Positions 1 through 7,860 of a DNA stretch of 9,382 nucleotides are shown in pieces. Both the position numbers and the translations under genes were made by a program. Source of the stretch: JAJVID01 sp035275345 (lineage in GTDB: Bacteria; Acidobacteriota; Blastocatellia; RBC074); assembly GCA_035275345.1 (NCBI GenBank), contig DATEMY010000404.1:1-9382 (forward strand), read 5' to 3'. A model generated the notes under the pieces. It had not been told where the DNA came from. It worked only from the letters and a program-made list of their open reading frames with translations, and did no database searches. Each line of letters opens with the position of its first letter. Position 1 is the stretch's first letter.

Positions 1-1101
1 TTCCTTGTCGTCAATCCGCACGCCGATGAAGCGCTCTTTGTTTTGTAGACGGTCATTGAAGATAGAGAGCAGCGCGCCGGAGCTGCGGCGATAAGTAGCC
101 ATTCCCTCTTCGCCGATCTCGCCGTACCCGAACAGATTGCAAACCTCAATCAGCTTGTCGGCCAGCTTCACCGCGTCTTCATTGTCTGAATAATAGTTGT
201 CTCCGTCCGAAAAATGGAATGGGTAAACGTTCCAATCCTTCGGCGGGTAGCGTTCGGCGATTATGTCGAACGCGAGTTTGTAGGCCGAGCTGACCACCGT
301 TCCGCCTGATTCGCCCTGGGTGAAGAACTGCTCTTCGGTAACCTCTTTGGCCTCGGTGTGGTGGCTGATGAAGACGATCTTGACGTTGTCATATTTCGTC
401 CGCAGGAAGCGAACCATCCAGAAGAAGAAGCTGCGGGCAATGTATTTCTTGAACTCGCCCATCGAGCCGCTGACGTCCATCATCGCGATGACCACGGCGT
501 TCGATTCGTATTTGATCTCCTCTTCCCAGGTCTTGAACCGCAGGTCTTCTTTCTTGATCGGGCCGAGTCTCGCATGGCCTTTGTCGCGCGCCTGGCGGCG
601 GATGTTTTCCAGAATCGTCCGCCGCTTGTCCAGGTTCGACAAGACGCCGGTGCGGCGAATTTCGGTGAATTTGGTGGTCTTCGATTGAACGGCCTGTTTC
701 GACTTCTCTTCCATGAAAGGCAGTTGGAGGTCTTCGAAGATCAACGCGGCGATCTCGTCGATGTCAACCTCGGCCTCGTAATAATCCTGTCCCGGGCTGT
801 CTCCGGCCTGTCCAGGGCCCTGCCCCTGCTGGTTTTCGCGCCCGATGACGTCGCCGACCTTAGTTTTGCCGTCGCCCTGGCCGACGTGTTTTCGCTTGCG
901 GTAATCGAAGCGGAACTTGTACTCGTCGAGCGCGCGCATCGGCACTTTGACCGTCTTGCGGCCGTTCGACAGGATGATCGACTCGTTCGAGACAATCGAA
1001 CCGAGATTCTTCTTGATCGCCTCTTTGATGCGCTCCTTGTGGCGTTCCTGATCAATCACGCCTTTGCGCTGGAGCGACCAATCGTTGCGTTGGACTGACA
1101 T
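1..1101 (-). CDS. yhbH: YeaH/YhbH family (DUF444) VWA-like protein, C-terminus cut by the window edge
   Basis: This is a 367-residue partial protein; the reading frame is open to base 1, so the C-terminus is missing (full members are about 390-430 residues). It belongs to the DUF444 family (E. coli YeaH, B. subtilis YhbH), which is co-expressed with the PrkA/YeaG kinase during starvation, stress or sporulation; its biochemical role is not established. Visible features are a charged N-terminus, a Gly/Gln-rich linker around residues 88-105, and a von Willebrand A-like half with a MIDAS-type DVSGSM at 209-214. GGT at 266-268 and SDGDN at 298-302 are possible further metal-site loops. The ATG at 1101 follows GGAGGT with a 7-nt gap, and MSVQRNDWSLQRKG is a typical family start. 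It lies 23 nt after the zinc-ribbon gene at 1125-1676, so the two are probably co-transcribed. The family call is firm; the molecular function is not. Confidence 0.95.
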   Translation of the reverse strand, partial: MSVQRNDWSLQRKGVIDQERHKERIKEAIKKNLGSIVSNESIILSNGRKTVKVPMRALDEYKFRFDYRKRKHVGQGDGKTKVGDVIGRENQQGQGPGQAGDSPGQDYYEAEVDIDEIAALIFEDLQLPFMEEKSKQAVQSKTTKFTEIRRTGVLSNLDKRRTILENIRRQARDKGHARLGPIKKEDLRFKTWEEEIKYESNAVVIAMMDVSGSMGEFKKYIARSFFFWMVRFLRTKYDNVKIVFISHHTEAKEVTEEQFFTQGESGGTVVSSAYKLAFDIIAERYPPKDWNVYPFHFSDGDNYYSDNEDAVKLADKLIEVCNLFGYGEIGEEGMATYRRSSGALLSIFNDRLQNKERFIGVRIDDKE

Positions 1102-1108
1102 ACTTCTT

Positions 1109-1114
1109 ACCTCC
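1109..1114 (-). promoter_or_regulatory. Ribosome binding site of yhbH
   Basis: The minus strand reads GGAGGT, a near-perfect Shine-Dalgarno sequence 7 nt before the ATG at 1101. It fixes the start of yhbH and is the strongest ribosome binding site in the window. Confidence 0.8.
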
Positions 1115-1124
1115 GCCTGATATT

Positions 1125-1676
1125 CTACACCAACTCGCCGCTGCGCTTCTTGGCGGCGGTTAACGGCCCAAGCTGGCGCGTTGTAGATTCAGCGACGCTG
1201 AACGGCGGCGCCAATTCCTTCGTCGTCGGTATTGTCAATTCGTTCGTCGTCGGCGCCCAGGACAATTCCACGTCTGAATCAGACAGACTTGCATGTTGCG
1301 CTGACGACCTGTTGTCGCTCGAACCAGAGGCTGAAAGCCGCTGATAGCTGACATAATCCCAGATGCCTGCGAGCAGAACTAGGAGCAAGTACGATGCTAT
1401 CAACCACCAATCCTTATCCACGTTCTTGACTCCAAACAGCCCTGAAGCCGAGTAAACCCCTATGAACATCAACCACGGCCACCTGAATCTGCGAAAGAAC
1501 CTGGCGTTTTTGGGCCATTTGCGATTCCGGTGTCTGATATAGCCATCGAGCGCGCGATACAACAGTTTCAGCCAACGCCGCTCCATCGCTTTCGCAACAG
1601 CTTTCAGGTTTTCGCCACAGCCGCGACAGAATTTGTAATTGCCTTCATTGCGTTGACCACACTTTGGACAAAACAT
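1125..1676 (-). CDS. Zinc-ribbon, two-helix membrane protein with repetitive Ser/Thr-rich tail (second of a tandem pair)
   Basis: This 183-residue protein has no function I recognise. It opens with a zinc ribbon of C3-x2-C6 and C17-x2-C20 (CPKCG...CRGCG). A basic amphipathic stretch (about 28-66, many Arg/Lys/Trp) follows, then two likely membrane segments near 67-83 and 91-110. The roughly 70-residue tail is Ser/Thr-rich and contains TTNEL (143-147), TTKEL (151-155) and STTRQL (164-169). The ATG at 1676 is chosen over a TTG at 1697 because AGGAG lies 9 nt upstream and because the resulting start, MFCPKCG, matches MYCPKCG of the upstream paralogue. The ribbon and first helix context imply both termini on the same side, probably cytoplasmic. 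It lies 17 nt after its paralogue and 23 nt before yhbH. An adaptor or regulatory partner of the PrkA/YhbH system is possible but is only inferred from position. Confidence 0.85.
   Translation of the reverse strand: MFCPKCGQRNEGNYKFCRGCGENLKAVAKAMERRWLKLLYRALDGYIRHRNRKWPKNARFFRRFRWPWLMFIGVYSASGLFGVKNVDKDWWLIASYLLLVLLAGIWDYVSYQRLSASGSSDNRSSAQHASLSDSDVELSWAPTTNELTIPTTKELAPPFSVAESTTRQLGPLTAAKKRSGELV
1213..1253 (-). repeat. 24-bp-period tandem repeat inside the zinc-ribbon protein tail
   Basis: Bases 1213-1229 and 1237-1253 are the same 17-mer except for one base (AATTCcTTCGTCGTCGG against AATTCgTTCGTCGTCGG). The period is 24 bp, exactly eight codons, so it yields the in-frame repeats TTNELTIP and TTKELAPP. 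A local duplication that kept the frame is the simplest explanation. Confidence 0.75.
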
Positions 1677-1685
1677 CGGTTGAAT

Positions 1686-1690
1686 CTCCT
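1686..1690 (-). promoter_or_regulatory. Ribosome binding site deciding the start of the second zinc-ribbon gene
   Basis: The minus strand reads AGGAG, 9 nt before the ATG at 1676. It falls inside the short gap after the previous stop codon (1694-1696) and would be downstream of, and useless for, the alternative TTG start at 1697. Confidence 0.65.
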
Positions 1691-1693
1691 GCG

Positions 1694-2152
1694 TCAAGAT
1701 GGTTGTGAGTTCTTCTTATTTGTGGTTCGCGCGTTATTCTCGGTATGACTACCCATAATGTTGAGTGGGACAACCCCGCCTTTGTCAAAACGTTCCGCAT
1801 TTTTTGTCTCCTCATTCGACATCCCCCAATCAAAATCCGGCGCCAGGCTGCGCCTGTAGGCGAGATATTCCCAGACGCCGAGCAGAAAGAAATAGCAAGA
1901 TAGGCTTTGCGTAACTATGCCAGAAGGACCCGAAAATTGGGCGACAAGGAGAATAAGTCCGATCAAAAAACATAAAACGCTGTCGCGACGAAACCGCTCG
2001 CTACGGCTATCGAACATTTGATCGAACCTGCTGGCGAGCACGACGGGCAACCGCTGCTTCATGGCCTGCGAAACGATTTTCAAATTCTCGCGGCAGGCGC
2101 GGCAATATTTGTTGGTCTCAACGTTTTCCGTTCCGCATTTCGGGCAGTACAT
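1694..2152 (-). CDS. Zinc-ribbon, two-helix membrane protein (first of a tandem pair)
   Basis: This 152-residue protein is a paralogue of the protein encoded just downstream. Both share the opening M-[YF]-CPKCG, a second knuckle ending in C17-x2-C20, ENLK, then a conserved [VA]-[SA]-[QK]-AM basic stretch. Likely membrane segments lie at about 58-74 (CFLIGLILLVAQF core) and 80-98, the second ending in WEYLAYRR where the paralogue has WDYVSYQR. The tail is shorter (about 50 residues) and lacks the TTxEL repeats, but has SHTENNAR at 135-142, which lines up loosely with SVAESTTR in the paralogue. The ATG at 2152 is preceded by GAGGT with a 6-nt gap. It is the first gene after the prkA terminator, so it would be expressed by read-through or by its own unseen promoter. 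I do not know its function; membrane-anchored zinc-ribbon regulators and adaptors have this architecture. Confidence 0.85.
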   Translation of the reverse strand: MYCPKCGTENVETNKYCRACRENLKIVSQAMKQRLPVVLASRFDQMFDSRSERFRRDSVLCFLIGLILLVAQFSGPSGIVTQSLSCYFFLLGVWEYLAYRRSLAPDFDWGMSNEETKNAERFDKGGVVPLNIMGSHTENNARTTNKKNSQPS

Positions 2153-2318
2153 AAGGCGACCTCATTGGATGCTATAAACCCACCCCTTGAGGAAATCGAA
2201 TTGAAGGCGTCGACCGGCGAAGGCATTTACACTAAGGATGAAGTTAATGTTCAGGCCATGCTGCGCCAAACTATCAACCATCGCAAACGGCAAGACAACT
2301 CCAACTTCCCTTCAAGCG
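2153..2318. other. Intergenic region between the prkA terminator and the zinc-ribbon genes
   Basis: These 166 bases hold no credible gene in either direction. Read on the minus strand there is an AT-leaning TTTATAGC about 25 nt before the ribosome binding site and a TTGATA further up, but no -35/-10 pair with normal spacing. Any promoter for the zinc-ribbon/yhbH genes must be here, because the preceding terminator looks strong, yet I cannot point to it. Confidence 0.4.
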
Positions 2319-2351
2319 AAAACACCCGCACGGCCCGAAGCCGTGCGGGTG
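2319..2351 (-). terminator. Intrinsic terminator downstream of prkA
   Basis: Bases 2323-2333 and 2341-2351 form a perfect 11-bp GC-rich stem (CACCCGCACGG with CCGTGCGGGTG) around a 7-nt loop that reads CTTCGGG on the minus strand. The stem is followed on the minus strand by TTTT (2322-2319). It starts 26 nt after the prkA stop codon. The T run is short, so some read-through into the zinc-ribbon and yhbH genes is plausible. On the plus strand there is no T run. Confidence 0.8.
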
Positions 2352-2377
2352 AAATCGTTAATGGCCTGCTGTTCGGC

Positions 2378-4309
<1,932 letters not shown>

Positions 4310-4536
4310 GGCCGCTACTCCTGGCCGCCATCTCCACTTCCAGTGCTGGAGGAGATAAACAGCCCGTTGTGGGTTCGACTTTCAGTTCTCCGGTGCACTG
4401 CCTGCCGGAAAACTAAAGGAAGAGGGGGAAGCGCCGTTTATTGGGGTTTTAACGGCTTGAAAATTATCCATCCTGTTTGACCAGACCGCCTCACGTTTCG
4501 TGACCGCAACGGCCTGAGCGGGTTACCTCAGTTAGC
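4310..4536 (-). promoter_or_regulatory. Long structured 5' leader of prkA
   Basis: If transcription starts just after the -10 at 4543-4548, prkA has a leader of about 225 nt without a gene. It contains a series of inverted repeats in the order transcribed: 4514-4531 (CTGAG/CTCAG); 4491-4503 (TCACG, 3-nt loop, CGTGA); 4433-4456 (GCCGTT/AACGGC); 4384-4414 (nine paired bases with one mismatch, arms AGTTcTCCGG and CCGGAaAACT); and 4330-4356 (ATCTCC/GGAGAT enclosing TCCA/TGGA). The last ends about 10 nt before the AGGAG of prkA. None is followed by a T run, so these are not obvious terminators. I cannot match them to a known riboswitch. Confidence 0.45.
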
Positions 4537-4542
4537 GCTGGG

Positions 4543-4569
4543 AGTATACCACAGGGCCGCTGTCTGCAA
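4543..4569 (-). promoter_or_regulatory. Probable extended -10 promoter of prkA
   Basis: On the minus strand TGGTATACT (4551-4543) is an extended -10: TG, one base, then TATACT, which differs from TATAAT at one position. TTGCAG (4569-4564) could serve as -35, but the 15-bp spacing is short, so the TG extension probably carries the recognition. It lies just after the truB stop codon, and no terminator separates truB from prkA, so prkA may also receive read-through. Confidence 0.55.
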
Positions 4570-4603
4570 TCATATTCGCCATCAAAATCGCTTTATAATT
4601 GGG

Positions 4604-5599
4604 TCAATCTATCAATACAACTTTCGGACGCCAAAGGATTTTTCCCTCATCCAATTGGGCGATAGCGATGAGTTGATTTTTTTTATCGCAAACCTTAACA
4701 AGCGCGCCAACCCCATAGTCCGCTTGTTTTTTTTCCGGGTGTTCGATTGAACGACCGTGAGAAATACGTTTGCGCTCCTCTTCGCCGACCTGCAATGTGG
4801 GCATTGCGATAGCGTCGGCCATCGAAATTATGACCCGATCGGTTTGCCCAGATTGCGCCAGATCAGCCAGCTCTTCCAATGTCACTGCAGAATCGAGCGA
4901 GCAACTTCCGGCCCTGATTCTGCGAAGCCCGGTTAGATGCGCTCCGACATCCAGAAGACGGCCGATCTCCTCACCCAGCGCGCGGATATAAGTCCCCGAC
5001 GAACAAACGACCCTGAATGAGAATTCCCCGGACTGATTTTGCGCGCTAGCCTGAGCAGACCCAGACGTCGAATCGCCCGTCTGCTTGAACAGTTCAAGTT
5101 TTTTGATTTCCACTTCGACTGGCGCGCGTTCGATCTCCTCTCCGCGCCGCGCCAACTCGTATAGCTTCACTCCACCGACCTTTTTCGCGGAATACATCGG
5201 CGGAACCTGCTTGATATGGCCCAGAAAGTGACTAAAAGTCCCCTGTATTATTTCGGACGTAATATTTCTCGCGTCGGTTACAGGCGTCTTTGGAATCCCC
5301 GTAAAGTCGCCCGTGTCGGTCGAAAATCCCAGCCGCATCGTGGCGAAATATTCCTTTTCGTCGCCGGCCAGAAACTGAACCAATCGGGTCGCGCGGTTCA
5401 CGCAGACCACCAGCACGCCGGTCGCAAATGGGTCGAGAGTCCCGGTGTGTCCGACGCGGCGGGTTTTAAGAATTCTCCGCACCCGCGCCACAACATCGTG
5501 CGAAGTCAGACCTTCAGGTTTATCAATAACCAGAACGCCATCTTGAGATTGCGGATCGCGAATCGCGGATTGTGGATTTGACATTGACATAAGGCGCAT
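4604..5599 (-). CDS. truB: tRNA pseudouridine(55) synthase TruB
   Basis: TruB converts uridine 55 to pseudouridine in the T-loop of tRNAs. In this 331-residue protein the catalytic motif GHTGTLDPFATGVL has the nucleophile Asp at 56. Other family blocks are GVLVIDKPEGLTSHDVV (21-37), QVPPMYSAKK (131-140, with the conserved Tyr136) and CSSGTYIRALGEEIG (199-213). A small C-terminal domain (about 265-331) follows. Two oddities stand out. Residues 7-20 (NPQSAIRDPQS...) are encoded by heptanucleotide repeats and look like a non-native N-terminal extension. Residues 174-191 are a Ser/Gln/Ala-rich insertion before the SGTYIR block. The start is uncertain: ATGs at 5599, 5590 and 5584 all lack a good Shine-Dalgarno sequence. 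I kept 5599, which lies 3 nt after the GNAT stop codon and suggests translational coupling. In many bacteria truB follows rbfA/infB; here it does not. Confidence 0.95.
   Translation of the reverse strand: MRLMSMSNPQSAIRDPQSQDGVLVIDKPEGLTSHDVVARVRRILKTRRVGHTGTLDPFATGVLVVCVNRATRLVQFLAGDEKEYFATMRLGFSTDTGDFTGIPKTPVTDARNITSEIIQGTFSHFLGHIKQVPPMYSAKKVGGVKLYELARRGEEIERAPVEVEIKKLELFKQTGDSTSGSAQASAQNQSGEFSFRVVCSSGTYIRALGEEIGRLLDVGAHLTGLRRIRAGSCSLDSAVTLEELADLAQSGQTDRVIISMADAIAMPTLQVGEEERKRISHGRSIEHPEKKQADYGVGALVKVCDKKNQLIAIAQLDEGKILWRPKVVLID
5547..5588. repeat. Heptanucleotide tandem repeat at the 5' end of truB
   Basis: On the plus strand six 7-base units run head to tail from 5547 to 5588. The first is GATTGCG and the consensus of the first four is RATYGYG; the last two units are degenerate. 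Because seven is not a multiple of three, every three units repeat the reading frame, giving the peptide NPQSAIRDPQS on the truB strand. The repeat overlaps the start of truB and lies before its first conserved block. Confidence 0.75.
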
Positions 5600-5602
5600 C
5601 GG

Positions 5603-6136
5603 TTATTTGACTATCGAGTAGCAATAAACATCGCGCGGCTCGTCGCTGACGTTCGGGTGAAGTATCCAGCGGCGCAGGACTCCTTCGCGCTGCATTCCCA
5701 GCTTCTCCATCACACGGGCCGACGCCAAATTGTCAATGTCGCATAACGCCCAGACGCGGAAAATTCCTTCCTGCTTCAGTCCCCAATGAACAATAGGCCG
5801 CGCCGCTTCCTGCGTATAACCTCTCCCCCAGTGAGCCTTGGCCAGCACATACCCGATGTCCATGGTGAAGACCCTGATTCTGCTTTCAATCATTCCGATG
5901 AGCCGCCCGTCTTCTTTTCGCGTAATGACCCAGGGGTATGCGGAGCCTTCCTCCCATGCTAATGCGCAGCGCCGCATAAAGTCGCGGGTCTCTTCTATGT
6001 CTTTGTGCGGACGCCAGATCATATACTTAACGACATCCAAGTCCTGCGCATAGCTGGCGAAGATCGACTCCGCGTCCGCCATCACGGGCGGACGCAGGGT
6101 CAGTCTGGGCGTCTCAACAATTTCAGGTGGCCTCAT
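5603..6136 (-). CDS. GNAT family N-acetyltransferase, RimJ/RimL type
   Basis: This 177-residue protein belongs to the Acetyltransf_3 group, which transfers acetyl from acetyl-CoA to amines such as protein N-termini; the substrate here is unknown. ETPRLTLRPP (8-17) is the usual opening strand. The acetyl-CoA pyrophosphate-binding loop is HWGRGYTQEA at 102-111. The C-terminal signature NLASARVMEKLGMQREGVLRR (136-156) and the late tyrosines (171, 173) are typical. I chose the ATG at 6136, which has a weak GGAA about 6 nt upstream, gives the normal family length and leaves a 22-nt gap after the preceding gene. A start at 6211 would add 25 residues unlike the family and overlap the preceding gene. 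It sits between the nuclease-like gene and truB, all closely spaced, so one transcript is likely. Confidence 0.9.
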   Translation of the reverse strand: MRPPEIVETPRLTLRPPVMADAESIFASYAQDLDVVKYMIWRPHKDIEETRDFMRRCALAWEEGSAYPWVITRKEDGRLIGMIESRIRVFTMDIGYVLAKAHWGRGYTQEAARPIVHWGLKQEGIFRVWALCDIDNLASARVMEKLGMQREGVLRRWILHPNVSDEPRDVYCYSIVK

Positions 6137-6158
6137 CCAATTTCCGGGGGTTGATTCG

Positions 6159-7733
6159 TTAATTAATTCGTTCGCGCGTATGAACTTTGACGCCTTCGCG
6201 CCATTTCTCATTAACGCCGATACGATATGCTTCGATTCGCGGCGAAACGCACCGCGCCACGGTCGTGAACGTCCGGTGAAATCGAAGGCGGGGAGCGACC
6301 AGATAGAGCAACGGGGATTGATCGGCGATGACGACGTCTTCGAACAGCCCGCGCTTTTTAAACTCGTTACGCAACCGTCCCTGTTCGACTCGCAGCCAGT
6401 AATCTGTCCCCTGTAAAGGCAGTTGTGGGTCTTCCGCCGCCTTGATTTCGATCACAACCAGGCGACCTTCATAATTTATTGTCAAAAGATCAACGACTGA
6501 ACGTTCATCGGCCCGCCAGGCCGGGATTTGCGCGTATATGAACCGTTCGTCGAAGGTGGCGTCGAGCCGGCTAATATCGCGGCGCAGCAGCGATTCCAGC
6601 CAGGCCTCGGCGCGCAAAAGATAGAACGGATGTCGGTGGTCGAGACAATCCGCCGAACGATATCGGGCTATCTCACGCGCCAGACATTCAAGTTCGCCGA
6701 AGCTAGAGTCGCTCAACACAACCAGATTCGACTCGCCGTCAGAACGTAATCCGGCGACTCCGAATTTCGCCTGCCCTCCGGCGCTCAGGCGGGCAAATTC
6801 CAGGCCGTTGATCTCGAAACGTTCTCCGCCACTCCTGGCGTCTCGCCTTGTTTCAATCAAACCTGGCGCCAGATTGATTATTCTTTCACGCCATCTTTCA
6901 TTCGGCGTCGAAGCTCCGGGCCAGATCACTTCCCGCGGATGAGAGTTGAGCAGCTCATCCTGAGTGACAGGGCGTACACTAACCATCTCCTCGCAGCATT
7001 CATCAACCTCGAAGCATTCGATCCGCGCTCCCAAATGCGAAACGTCGAGAAGCGTCAATCGCTCCATCGCCGTTTGAGAACGCCCTTTCGGCAGGCAGAA
7101 CAAAAGACGTTTCGCCCGGCCCTCTTCATCACGTTTTTCGTTGAACGCCGCGAGCCATACCAACCCGGCGGCAATCACGCCGTCAATGCGGGGCTGCGAT
7201 TCAGCTTCGCTGACGCCGATCACTAGAACCGCTTGGCCGCTTGACTTCAGAACGAGCCGAGCATACCGGCCGGTTCCCGAACGCGAGCGTGCGGGGCCGA
7301 CGGTCACGCGCTGAACCCTGGCGCCGTCGAAATTATTCGTGATCAGGAGCGAGAGCGTTTTCGCATACGCCTTCCTTCGCTCGCCGAGCGTCATAACTTC
7401 AAGCTCGCGAGTTTCACGGCGCCCTTTAAGTCGCCGGGCGGGATCACGTAAAGTCAACATCGCCGCCTCGCGCGCCATCCCGCGCGTCGCCCGCAAACGT
7501 AATTCGCCGCGGTCAATTTCGTAAGCCGTCACCCGCCAGCTTTGCGAAACACCCTCGCCCCACCACGCGAAGATCAATTTCCCCCATTCGACGCTGAACT
7601 CAAAATTGCCGCGGGGGAGCGTCGCGACCTGAGCCTCGCCGATAAAAAGACTCAATTCCGCGCAATCAATCGTCGCGAGTTCGACCGCATATCTGGCGCT
7701 CGCCAATTCCTCGTTGTCGCCGAGCGTTTTCAT
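6159..7733 (-). CDS. Uncharacterised protein with C-terminal PD-(D/E)XK nuclease-like domain
   Basis: I do not recognise this 524-residue protein as a named family. The C-terminal part (about 370-480) has the layout of the PD-(D/E)XK fold. An acidic helix AWLESLLRRDI (Glu380) comes first, then VVDLLTI with Asp415, a strand ending in VIEIK (Glu429, Lys431), and a following segment with Gln441 (LPLQGTDYW). This is the E...D...ExK...Q spacing of active nucleases. A middle segment (about 155-245) has alternating hydrophobic strands and helices (VLVIGVSE, AAGLVWLAAF, RLLFCLPKG) and might be a second, inactive domain of similar type. The N-terminal 125 residues are beta-rich and basic in places. 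No signal peptide or membrane segment is seen. The ATG at 7733 lacks a clear Shine-Dalgarno sequence. It heads a close-packed unit with the GNAT gene and truB and is divergent from the 7941 gene. No methyltransferase is nearby, so a restriction system is unlikely; DNA or RNA repair, or processing, is possible. Confidence 0.8.
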   Translation of the reverse strand: MKTLGDNEELASARYAVELATIDCAELSLFIGEAQVATLPRGNFEFSVEWGKLIFAWWGEGVSQSWRVTAYEIDRGELRLRATRGMAREAAMLTLRDPARRLKGRRETRELEVMTLGERRKAYAKTLSLLITNNFDGARVQRVTVGPARSRSGTGRYARLVLKSSGQAVLVIGVSEAESQPRIDGVIAAGLVWLAAFNEKRDEEGRAKRLLFCLPKGRSQTAMERLTLLDVSHLGARIECFEVDECCEEMVSVRPVTQDELLNSHPREVIWPGASTPNERWRERIINLAPGLIETRRDARSGGERFEINGLEFARLSAGGQAKFGVAGLRSDGESNLVVLSDSSFGELECLAREIARYRSADCLDHRHPFYLLRAEAWLESLLRRDISRLDATFDERFIYAQIPAWRADERSVVDLLTINYEGRLVVIEIKAAEDPQLPLQGTDYWLRVEQGRLRNEFKKRGLFEDVVIADQSPLLYLVAPRLRFHRTFTTVARCVSPRIEAYRIGVNEKWREGVKVHTRERIN

Positions 7734-7766
7734 GAAAAGTTCAACTCATGGTTCAGTCAACCGAAG

Positions 7767-7815
7767 ATTGTAGATCGAGGATCGCAATCCTCGATTCTCC
7801 ATCCTCGATTTTCGA
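7767..7815. repeat. Heptamer-type repeat with perfect hairpin
   Basis: Bases 7774-7782 and 7787-7795 form a perfect 9-bp inverted repeat (ATCGAGGAT/ATCCTCGAT, 4-nt loop). ATCCTCGATT recurs at 7801-7810, exactly 14 bases after 7787, that is two 7-base units. On the minus strand the stretch reads as heptamers of the form RATYGMG (AATCGAG, GATGGAG, AATCGAG, GATTGCG). This is the same family as the repeat at 5547-5588. No T run follows the hairpin on the plus strand beyond a mixed TTTTCGACTTTT, so it is a poor terminator candidate. Confidence 0.65.
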
Positions 7816-7830
7816 CTTTTGTAACGCTTC

Positions 7831-7860
7831 TTGTGGCCTCTTTGCGCGCTGTGCTACCAT
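7831..7860 (+). promoter_or_regulatory. Possible promoter of the zinc-binding protein/M50 protease genes
   Basis: TTGTGG (7831-7836) and TACCAT (7855-7860) are 18 bp apart, and the -10 is preceded by TG plus one base (7852-7854), an extended -10 form. It would give an untranslated leader of about 75 nt before the ATG at 7941. Neither hexamer is close to consensus apart from the extension. Confidence 0.4.

Noticed and set aside
358..1098. A 246-codon open frame on the plus strand
   Set aside because: It is antisense to yhbH, whose family match, motifs and strong ribosome binding site are clear. Long antisense frames are expected at this GC content.
1645..1833. A possible frameshift joining the first zinc-ribbon gene to a longer Thr-rich tail
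   Set aside because: Reading the other frames past 1740 on the minus strand gives no clear TTxxL or TTRxL motif, so the shorter tail looks genuine.
4561..4590. A sigma-54-like -24/-12 element upstream of prkA (TGGC followed by TTGCA on the minus strand)
   Set aside because: The distance between the GG and GC elements is 11 bases instead of the required 10, and the AC after TGGC is missing. The idea is tempting because E. coli yeaG is linked to nitrogen starvation, but spacing is critical for sigma-54.
6159..7733. A restriction-modification or defence island around the nuclease-like gene
   Set aside because: No methyltransferase, helicase, toxin or integrase is near; its neighbours are a GNAT acetyltransferase and truB.
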